A DNA stretch of 64,000 bases from Manihot esculenta (Eukaryota > Streptophyta > Magnoliopsida > Malpighiales > Euphorbiaceae): assembly GCF_001659605.2 (NCBI RefSeq), contig NC_035170.2, forward strand, positions 11,582,817 through 11,646,816. Reading direction: 5' to 3'. Below the pieces are notes generated by a model. That model had not been told where the DNA came from. It saw only the letters and a list, made by a program, of their open reading frames with translations, and did not search any database. A program made the translations under genes and the position numbers. Shown one piece after another: positions 55,200 through 64,000 of the stretch (the first letter of the stretch is position 1; the number at the start of each line of letters is the position of its first letter).

Positions 55200-56900
55200 A
55201 AAAAAAACAAAATAATGGATAGAAAAAAAAAACTATTTATTTTCTGAGAAAGTGGATAGCAAATAGATAAAATTATAATTAAATCTCTATAATTACTTAT
55301 TTTAATTATACATGATAAAAAATTAGAATAAATTATAATATATTCTCCTTTTATCTATCTCAAAAAATTAAAGAATTTATTTATCATATTTAAAATTTCT
55401 AAACATATTTAATTAATTTTGATTTAAACTTTTGAAAATAATTTTTTACAAATCCGCAAATTTTAATTTTGCTACCATAATACCCTAAATTAACAGATAT
55501 TTAATGATAAAAGCATTAAATTTTATTAAAAATATTATTAATTAAATGTTAGTATATTGTTAAAAAAAATCAATTTTCTCTCTAAAAACAATATTTTAAA
55601 AAAGCTCAATATTAATGTTGTTACAATTGCAAGATAAAGAGTTTTTTTTTTTGAGATGGAGATTGAAAATTGGGGATTGAATAAGTAGAATTTGAAATTT
55701 CTTATATTTATTTAGATGTGCACTTACTATTTTTTTTTTGTTCACATACTATTAAATATTAAATCTGCGAATGCGAGTATTTTTTTATTGGGTCATAACT
55801 TATTTGTTGTGTTTAAATTGAAATAATATAAATAATTAATATCTAAAAATATATAATTTTAAGCTATACATTTAGTTTTAAATTAAAATAATATGGACAA
55901 AAATTTTACTTTGGACAGTCTTTAATTTAACTATTTTAAGCCGGAAAGAATAAAAAAATAATAATATAAATATTTTTTAATCAATAATATAAAGAGTATT
56001 TGATAATCACTTAACAATAATTATAAATGAGAGATATTAGCAACGATCACTTTCTAAAATAATTATTAAACACTTATTATTTTATTAGTTGAAAAATATG
56101 ATAATTAATAATATTATTATATTTTATTTTTTAACCAATAAGATAATGAGGGTTAAATAATTGTTTAAAAAGTAATTGTTCCTGCTATTTTTCTTATATT
56201 TCTATTATTTAAAGAGAGTCATCAAATTCTTTTGGCAAGTATTTATATTTTGATATTTTATTAAGTTTTTTATTTAATATTTTCAATTCTAAATTAAGTG
56301 TATTAAAAATATCTATTAACAATTATTTAAAAAGTGATTGTTACTGCTATTTTTTTCATATTCCTATTATTTAAATAAAGTCATCAAATTTTTTTCGCAA
56401 GTATTTATATTTTGATATTTTATAAATTTTTTTATTTAATATTTTAAATTTTAAATTTAAATTAAATGTATTAAGAATATCTATTTATAATTAAGTTTTT
56501 TTTTATTTATTAATAAAAATTATTTTTTTAATAGAAGAGTCATGTGGAAACCTTATTGGATGAGGCACATATTTCGATACATTAAAAATTCAAAGTTATC
56601 TTTAAAAAAATGTAAATTATTATCATATTATTTATATTCAATTTATCTAATTAAAATATCCTATATTTTTAATATTAAATTAAAATATTCTCACGATTTT
56701 ATTTCGTTAATTAATAAAAATATATATTTAATTTTTTATTTTTTTATTAATTATTTTCATTTTAATCTATTAATAGTGAAAAAAATATTTTTAATTATTT
56801 AAATACCATAAAGAAAATAGAAACAGAGAAAAAAACATTTTTCTTAATTAACTACGTATTCCCATCGTCTCCATTTTCTTTCTATAATCAATTCTCATCA
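55200..56900. repeat. AT-rich DNA with a 162-bp tandem duplication (56159-56320 / 56321-56482)
   Basis: Both units carry TTTAAAAAGTRATTGTT, TATTTAAA..AGTCATCAAATT and GCAAGTATTTATATTTTGATA. No gene recognised in the rest. Confidence 0.65.
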
Positions 56901-56904
56901 ACTG

Positions 56905-57230
56905 CTCTTCAAGATCCCCATTGTCTCCGCGGCGATCCATAATCCTTTCTCATCACTCATCATTTATGCCAGAAGTGATGATGCAGTGTTTGCATGAGCG
57001 ATTCAAGGAGTGGGTACCCATTCGGGAGTATATCACCTATGATCACTTTGCTGATAGTACTGGATTTGTGGCTGGGGCTTTATGCAATTGGCGAGGTCTT
57101 ACCCATTTGGGAGCTTCTGCTGATTGGGGCATTGCAGAACTTTGTTGTGTATGGAGGTCATCCAAAAATTGCCTTCTCTACCTCTCTGGGTGGTGAGTTA
57201 TTGCATTCATAGTTTTTTACCAATTAACTT
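56905..57230 (+). other. Unrecognised GC-balanced island, possibly an exon or gene fragment
   Basis: Composition switches from AT-rich to protein-like. Two overlapping frames are open (56921-57196 and 56994-57212). One gives a hydrophobic stretch LWLGLYAIGEVLPIWELLLI, followed by GALQNFVVYGGHP. A GGTGAGTT donor-like site occurs at 57191. I do not recognise a family; it could be a captured gene piece or an unknown membrane-protein exon. Confidence 0.35.
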
Positions 57231-57626
57231 AGCACTTCTTTGTTGGTGTTTTTAAATTTCCAGGGAAAGCTTGATTATTGGGTTTTTCCAAAAGTTTCAT
57301 TAGTTGGGATTGATTTTGATTCATTTCCAAAATTAATAATAAATACTGATATAGAATTTAGTCTCAATTTCAGTGAGATATTTGTGATTATAACAAAAAA
57401 AATTAATAAATATGTATATTTATATATTTAATAAAAATATTTTAATTGATTTCTTTTATTTTTTAAAGGTGCAAGAGAGTGGAAAATATAAATTTGAATC
57501 TTTCCTTCTATTAATTATAAAAACTCATTACATTTATACTAGAAAATAAAATTAACTCTTAATATATAGTAATTAAATTTCTTTAAAACTATTTGTTTTA
57601 TATTAAAGGAAAACATTATCATGTGA

Positions 57627-57628
<2 letters not shown>

Positions 57629-57690
<62 letters not shown>
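57629..57690. repeat. (ATT)n microsatellite, about 20 units
   Basis: Uninterrupted ATT/TTA repeats. Confidence 0.95.
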
Positions 57691-57694
57691 TGGT

Positions 57695-58180
57695 TTATAG
57701 AAGATTGTCAAGCAGAAGATATATGCTGTTGGCAAAACAATTCTCTTTATATATATAACTAAATATAAATATTTGTACACCTGAAATTATTAGTGATAAA
57801 AACTAAAAAATAATTAACTTGTTTATAGAATTTTTTGAGGAAATAATTCATTCTTTTATTTTTTATTATAATTCAAAAATAAATAATATTAATAAATTTA
57901 AATTTATATATAGTAGTGTCAATAAGATTTTTTAAAAGAGAAATTTATTTTTTTAAAAAATAATTATTGATATGATTGAAATAGGACTGAGTTCTAATAA
58001 ATCAATCTGTAAAAAAGAAGAATGAGGTGGTGATTGTTTATGTATAGTCACTATAATGCTCAAATTAGTAAATTGATAGAATGAGTAAACCGATAGAATA
58101 AGCGAATATAATAAATTGCTTTTAACTCAAAATAAATGTGTAAGAATGGGGCTTTTTACAAAATAAAGTTAAAAAAGAAA
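57695..58180. other. AT-rich stretch, nothing recognised
   Basis: No ORF with protein-like composition and no terminal repeats seen. Confidence 0.5.
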
Positions 58181-58236
58181 TATTTCTTAAACGCTGGTCC
58201 GCGAGAAAAAATTTTTCGGATCAGGGTGAATCGGCC

Positions 58237-59022
58237 CTCTACCGCATTTTATAAGTGCGGTAGAGCCTACCACACTTGTAAAATGCGGTACAGAGCGGTT
58301 AATACAAAAAATAAAATTTTTTAAATAAAAAAAATTCTACCGCACTTTTGGTTAATATAAAAAATAAAATTTTTTAAATAAAAAAAATGATACCGCATTT
58401 TTGAAGTGCGGTAGAATTTTTAATTAATTGTTTTAAAAAAATCTACCGCACTTTTGAAGTGCGGTAGAAGTGGTCTCTGCCAGATGCAGGAATCTCTGCA
58501 CCTGGCTGAGAGGGCAGAGACGAGTCTCGTCTCTGCTCCGTCAGTGGTTAATACAAAAAATAAAATTTTTAAATAAAAAAAATTCTACCGCACTTTTGAA
58601 GTGCGGTAGAATTTTTAATAATTTTTTTAAAAAAATCTACCGCACTTCAAAAGTGCGGTAGGAGGGTTTCTCTGCCAGGTGCAGGAATTCCTGCACCTGG
58701 CAGAGACGGGTGACCCATCTCTGCCCCATCAGCGGTTAATACAAAAAATAAAATTTTTTAAATAAAAAAAATTCTACCGCACTTTTGAAGTGCGATAGAA
58801 TTTTTAATAATTTTTTTCAAAAAAATCTACCACACTTCAAAAGTGCGGTAGGAGGGTTTCTCTGCCAAAACCCGTCTATGCCCCGTCAGCAGGAGGCAGG
58901 CACGCCTCCTGCTGAAAGCTTCTACCGCACTTTATAAGTGCGGTAGAATCTTTGCCAGGTGCAGGGATTCCTGCACCTAACAGAGAAACCCTTCTCTACC
59001 GCACTTTTAAAGTGCGGTAGAG
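58237..59022. repeat. Array of about ten CTACCGCACTT/AAGTGCGGTAG hairpins in 188-250-bp units
   Basis: Hairpins near 58237, 58389, 58441, 58584, 58637, 58774, 58827, 58921 and 58996 (plus degenerate ones near 58268 and 58338). The unit also has GGTTAATACAAAAAATAAAA (58295, 58545, 58733) and a second palindrome around GAATTC. The one at 58671-58704 is a perfect 34-bp palindrome (TCTGCCAGGTGCAG and its inverse). Confidence 0.92.
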
Positions 59023-59052
59023 GAGATTTATATCCCAACTACCCAACCCCAC

Positions 59053-59275
59053 TATAAAACCCCACCGTGTCCCTGCTCCAACTCCACGCTGCAATTTCTT
59101 TTCTCCATCCCCATGCTGCAATTTCTTTTCTCTCAACGCTTCACTACTTCTCTTTTCTCTCAACACTTCACTACTTCTCTTTTCTCTTAGATTTCTCTCA
59201 ACCCATCTCAAAAAAAATATTTCTCAATATTTCCTCTCTCAGCCACAACCCATCTGAACAAATTTTCAATAAAAA
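59053..59275 (+). promoter_or_regulatory. Promoter (TATA at 59053-59059) and CT-rich leader of the MULE gene
   Basis: CTATAAAACCCC is followed by a C/T-rich leader with short repeats (GCTGCAATTTCTTTTCTC twice, CTTCACTACTTCTCTTTTCTCT twice). The transposase frame starts nearly 2 kb downstream, so an intron would be needed. Confidence 0.55.
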
Positions 59276-59689
59276 ATGTACGTTTTATATTAAATTTTTG
59301 TATGAAATTTAGATAAATAAAAATTTATTAATAAAATAAATTTTGTATTTTGTAGTTTTTTCTATTTCCGATACAGTCTTCGTGGACGCGTGAAATTTGT
59401 GATTGATTTTCATACAAGTAAGTAATTTAATATTATTTATAAAAATATGGTATATTTTATTCTTTTAAGTAATTAGTAAGATATTTATATTATTGAAAAA
59501 TTATAGTTTGTATGTAATTAATAGTAAAAAATGCATAGTTGTGTTTATTTAAAATCATAAAAAGTAATATAAGAAAATGAGAAAAAAATTGATGATTTAT
59601 AATAATGTGATAAATAAAAAAGAAATGTATGAAAAAATAGCGTGTTTTGTGGGGAAATAAATTTATATTATTCATAATAAATATGTAAA

Positions 59690-60890
59690 TTTAGTTTTTA
59701 AAAATTAATTTAATATACATAGATTGTTGTGATCAAAATTGTAGGGATTAAGGTAGTATTAAAGTAGGAAAAAATTTATAAATGTAAATATTGATGTAAA
59801 TTTTTTGTGTTGAGAAAATATTAGAAAATTAGCAAAAAATTATTTAGTTAGATTTATTTTATTTAAAAAATTAATGAAATAAAAAGTGGTGAAATAAATT
59901 TATAATATTCATAATTAATCTCAAAATGTAGTTATTTAAGAAATTTAATATATATAGGGTCTTGGACAAAAAAATGTAGGGATTAAAGTTTTAAAAAATT
60001 ATAAATGTAAATTTTGGTTGTGAATTTTTTGTGTAGAGAAAATATTAGGAAATGGATAAAAAATTATTTAGTTAGATATATTTGATTTAAAATTTTAAAG
60101 TAATATTTTGTGAGGAAATAAATTTATATTATTTACAATAAATATGAAATTTTACTTTTTTAAAAATTAATTTAATATTAATAGGTTGTTGTGACCAAAA
60201 TTGTAGGGATTAAGGTAGTATTAAAGTAGGGAAAATTTATAAATGTAAATTTTTTATGTAGGAAAAATATTTAAAAATTATTAAAAAAATTATTTAGTGA
60301 GATATATTTTATTTAAAATTTTAAAGTAATGTTTTGTGGGGAAATAAATTTATATTATTCATAATAAATATGAAAATTTAGTTTTTTAAAAATTAATTTA
60401 ACATACATAGGTTGTTGTGAACAAAATTGTAGGGATTAAGGTAGTTTTAAAGTAGGGAAATTTTATAAGTGTAAATTTTTTTTGTAGGAAAAATATTAGA
60501 AAATTATTAAAAAAATTATTTAGTGAGATATATTTTATTTAAAATTTTAAAGTAATGTTTTGTGGGGAAATAAATTTATATTATTCATAATAAATATGAA
60601 AATTTATTTTTTTTAAAATTAATTTAATATACATAGGTTGTTGTGACCAAAATTGTAGGGATTAAGGTAGTTTTAAAGTAGGAAAAATTTATAAATGTAA
60701 ATTTTTTATGTAGGAAAAATTTTAGAAAATTATTAAAAAAATTATTTAGTGAGATATATTTTATTTAAAATTTTAAAGTAATATTTTGCGGGGAAATAAA
60801 TTTACATTATTTATAATAAATATGAAATTTTACTTGTTTAAAAATTAATTTAATATACATAGGTTGTTGTGACCAAAATTGAAAATATTA
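59690..60890. repeat. 226-bp tandem array, about five to six units, upstream of the MULE transposase
   Basis: The marker AGGTTGTTGTGACCAAAATTG occurs at 59721, 59955 (diverged), 60183, 60409, 60635 and 60861, that is steps of 234, 228, 226, 226 and 226. Other shared parts are GGATTAAGGTAGT, TTTGTGGGGAAATAAATTTA and TTATTTAGTGAGATATATTT. Confidence 0.93.
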
Positions 60891-61017
60891 TGAAATGAGG
60901 ATTTTTTTTATATAGCAAACATGGATGGTGTTATGATATATATATATTTAGCTTCTTTTTTTTTTAATTTGTAATTTATTGTACTATTATTGTCTAGTAG
61001 GTGAATTAGGAAGAAAA

Positions 61018-63658
61018 ATGATTACTCCGCGTTATGGTACAGTGTACTGGGACAGGCACATAGTTAATATTGATATTGGATATGATTATATTGGTGGACA
61101 GTTAGAATGTTTTGTATCGAAAAGAAATTGAATTATGAAGAATTAGTGATTAAAATTGTTCGTGCCATTAAATTGTCAACGCATGAAGATATGATAACAA
61201 TGATTATTTTTAGACAACCGATGTTGGATAATGGTATTATTAAATATGGATTAGCACAACTAAGTGATGACGAAGATGTGGATATGATGTTTGACTACAT
61301 ATCGACAATCAGGCCAGTAGATTCAATTGTATTATATGTAGATATTTTATCTCGTCATCATAGAACAGAAGATGGAGGTATTGGGCCTTCAACTAGTTGT
61401 CCAATCGTTATGGAGGGTGAAGGTGAAGACAATCTCCAGAATGATAATTGTCCGGTTGTAGGGATAGAAACGTGTCATGAATTACAGCACAGTGCAGAGG
61501 ATGTTGGCTAGGGTGATAACGATGATGATACTGATTTTCTTAATGATTTAGATACAGATGGAGATGATCCTTGGATTGACGAGGAAGACGACATTCCAGG
61601 TGTTCAATTTAATGATGGAGATGATCATGATGTAAATTCTGCAATGTGTTTCAATAGTGGATATGAAAATCCTATTAGACCATTGATATTTCCACCTCCG
61701 TATTCTGAAATTGACTCTGATGTAATGAGAGTTGATCCTTATGCAAAAGATCCATCGAATTTATTCTGGGATAAGTCGAAAGAATTCTCTGTAGGAATGA
61801 TATTCAGATCTCGAGAGGCTGTCATCGCTGCTGCTAAAGAGTATCATATGTTGCGACATCACCAATTTTGTAATGATGAAACTAAGAGTAGGACTTATTC
61901 GATCAATCAAGTGTAGACAAATTATCTGGTTGTCAATGGCACCTTCATGCATCCCGTAAAGAAAATGCTGATGTTTGGAAGATAACAAGATATCACGGTC
62001 CGCACACATGTAGAAACGCAGGTGTTAGTAAAGATCATGGTCACCTTGATTCTAGATTTATTTGTGCATTTATCTTACCCATGATCGAACAACAGCCAGA
62101 TATGAAAGTTGCCACTCTTGAGGCTGAGATCAAAGATAAGGTTGGATATGAACCTTCCTATAAGAAAACATGGATGGGAAAACAATTTGCAATTGAAAGG
62201 ATTTTTGGTGGATGGGAGGAATCATATGGGAGATTGCGTAAGTTCATGCATGCTATTGTAAATTACAATCCCGATACAGTTGTCGCAATTGAGGATGATC
62301 CACACTAGATTGAAGGTCGTTTGGATGGAAATGTTAGAGTGTTTGATAGAATGTTTTGGGCATTTCAACAATCAATTGAAGGATTCAAGTTTTGTAGGCC
62401 AGTCATATTTGTTGACAGAACTTTTTTATATGGGAAATATAGCGGCTGTATTCTTTGTATAACCGGACTTGATGAAAACAATATGATTTTTCCAATAGCA
62501 TTTGCATTAGTTGATAAAGAGGACAGTGACAATTGGGGGTGGTTCATGGATTGTCTTCGATTATATGTTACTGACAGAGAAGAATTATGTGTCATATTTG
62601 ACAGATACATTGGGATTAAAAAGGCAATGCAAAAGGATTGGTGGCAGCCCCCATCAGCCAACCATCGATATTGCATTCGACATATATTAAGCAATTACAA
62701 TACGAAATTTAAGAATACCGATATGAAGGAAGCTTTATGCACGGCAGGTCAGTTATTCAATTTCAATATTGATATTGTCATTCCTTTATGTGTCTTTAAT
62801 TAGTGCTCAATACATAAACATTCAGTACTTATTTTTTTACCTTTCAGCTAATCAGAATCAAAAGCGAAAATTTTATGATGCCATGAATAAGATACGAGAA
62901 GTGAGTCCTGAAACATTTGAGTGGGCCCTTAAAATACCTTTAGAAACATGGACACGGTCACATGACGGAGGAAAAAGGTATGGATCCATGACAACAAATA
63001 CCATTGAATCTGTTAATGGGATGTTGAAGGGATTTCGCGCATTGCCCGTTACAGCTATGGTCGAAAAAAATATTCTACCAATGTGCTAACTACTTTGACA
63101 TACGTCGCACGACGTATTTGGATCAAATGCAAATGGGACATACTTTTACGCATGCATGTGCAGAAATAATTAGGAATAACGAGATGAAAGCAGCAAGGCA
63201 TCAGGTGACACGATTTTGTAATGAAACTTTAGTTTTTGAAGTTCGTACCAGTGGCACCGGAAATAAGTAAGTTGTCAAAATAATAGAAGGTACATGCACT
63301 TGTGGTAAGTTTCAAGAGATGCGAATCCCATGTTCACACGCCATAGCAGCTTGTCTGTCGAAATCCATTGATTATGATCAATATGTTGATACATACTACA
63401 TATTGGAATGCACTTTAAAATGTTATGGCAGTATATTGAATCCATTGGGTCATTCTGATTACTGGCCAGAACCTGACGGTAAACCTCTAATTCCTGATAT
63501 GCAAAGAATTAGAAAAAAGGGACGACCAAGAAGTAGCATAATTCAAAACGAGAAAGACTGGAAGGCATCAAAGGTTTCTTTAACTTTTAAAAATCATTGT
63601 ACTATATGTGGAAAGTCTGGTCATAATAAACAAACATGTGTCGTCAGGCGTTATTGAA
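61018..63658 (+). pseudogene. MuDR-type (MULE) transposase, decayed
   Basis: In order: N-terminal part from an ATG at 61018 (YWDRHIVNIDIGYDYIGG), acidic linker (61500-61640), the MuDR DNA-binding domain (FSVGMIFRSREAVIAAAKEYHM, 61780-61860, then CQWHLHASRKEN), and the MULE transposase core (IFVDRTFLYGKYSG with the first catalytic Asp, FPIAFALVDKEDSDNWGWFM, ICRH.L-type IRHILSN). A likely intron lies at about 62750-62847 (GGTCAG ... TTTCAG). After it come a SWIM zinc finger (CTCGKFQEMRIPCSHAIAAC, 63299) and a CCHC knuckle (CTICGKSGHNKQTC). Breaks: frameshift near 61115, stop near 61510, frameshift near 61905, TAG at 62306, an A-run frameshift near 63070 and TAA near 63268. The usual DGT is DRT. 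It would have cut and pasted the element; not functional now. Confidence 0.9.
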
Positions 63659-63889
63659 CTGATTTATGTGACTGTAATTTCATAATTTCTATATATTAGA
63701 CAGATTAATAAAGCACTGTAAATTTATAACATATTATGTTTAAGGGTGTCGATGGTAATGATTTTGTAAAATATTTGCAATCTTTTTGACCTCCATGTTG
63801 TTAGTAATTAAAATATATAGCACTGGCATAGTACAATTTATCTTGCTATTATAACTTATATTAACCAAAATTGTGTCATTCTAGGGACA
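63659..63889. other. Spacer between transposase and next ORF
   Basis: AT-rich, no feature. TTCTAG just before 63884 may be a splice acceptor. Confidence 0.4.
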
Positions 63890-64000
63890 ATGTCCGCTTT
63901 GATATACACGCTAGGTGACATTTTTAGAATGACAGGACGTTGTTGGGCACTGGATAATGATTTCATATATCTGTTAGATCCTAATCAGCATAATTCTGAT
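63890..64000 (+). CDS. Start of a second MULE-associated ORF (possibly plant mobile domain), cut by window end
   Basis: ATG at 63890 opens 37 codons (MSALIYTLGDIFRM ... YLLDPNQHNSD) without a stop up to the edge. The end is reminiscent of the N-terminus of plant mobile domain/MAIL-type proteins that MULEs often carry, but the match is short and uncertain. Too little is visible to call a function. Confidence 0.4.
   Translation, partial: MSALIYTLGDIFRMTGRCWALDNDFIYLLDPNQHNSD

Noticed and set aside
58237..59022. CRISPR-like array
   Set aside because: Palindromic units are irregularly spaced, spacers are themselves repeated, and the context is a plant transposon.

Overview
The window is plant nuclear DNA, almost certainly from a eudicot. 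It is AT-rich and dominated by nested LTR retrotransposons, MITEs and a Mutator-like element. One ordinary nuclear gene is recognised: a four-exon, plastid-targeted ferredoxin-nitrite reductase (NiR) on the minus strand at about 51.1-53.5 kb. The NiR sequence and the style of the LTRs suggest Euphorbiaceae (cassava/rubber-tree type), but that is a guess. No tRNA, rRNA, CRISPR or bacterial features were seen.

Layout. 1-4.9 kb: end of a Tekay/Del-type Ty3-gypsy chromovirus (integrase plus chromodomain, polypurine tract, 2.34-kb LTR), with a related LTR end butted into its pol. 5.0-5.35 kb: a 304-bp MITE with a 9-bp target-site duplication (TSD). 6.0-14.6 kb: fossil Tat-lineage Ty3-gypsy element (minus strand) with an antisense ORF, interrupted by a 932-bp solo LTR. 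15.66-17.37 kb: a 1.7-kb inverted repeat. 17.7-18.2 kb: one CACTA-type end. 19.9-21.2 kb: wrecked Ty1-copia element. 22.2 kb: tRNA-derived SINE. 24.5-26.6 kb: decayed LTR-like DNA. 26.76-50.66 kb: a second Tat element (minus strand) that has received five dated insertions: a hAT MITE, a 7.8-kb non-autonomous Athila-like element, a 1485-bp solo LTR, a 2116-bp Tekay solo LTR and a 4.3-kb rearranged Tekay insertion. Each has its own TSD. 50.66-54.2 kb: the NiR gene island, with a perfect nitrate-responsive element upstream. 54.24-55.19 kb: a 949-bp inverted-repeat element. 55.2-58.1 kb: AT-rich DNA with a microsatellite and an unrecognised short island. 58.2-64.0 kb: a Mutator-like element (MULE) with a hairpin array, a promoter, a 226-bp tandem array, a decayed MuDR transposase and the start of another ORF.

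How it fits together. The retroelement proteins are decayed except the Tekay integrase ORF; most matter as insertion landmarks. Only NiR has an intact gene structure. It makes the enzyme that reduces nitrite to ammonium in plastids. Its promoter carries the NLP-type nitrate-response palindrome, and the 24-kb TE nest stops only about 0.4 kb past its stop codon. The most unusual observations are: the rearranged Tekay insertion, which has a correct TSD but a non-LTR right end; palindromic TTCGGCCGCCGAA-type motifs shared by unrelated retroelement families; a 1362-bp duplication inside one LTR of the Athila-like element; and about ten hairpins just upstream of the MULE promoter.
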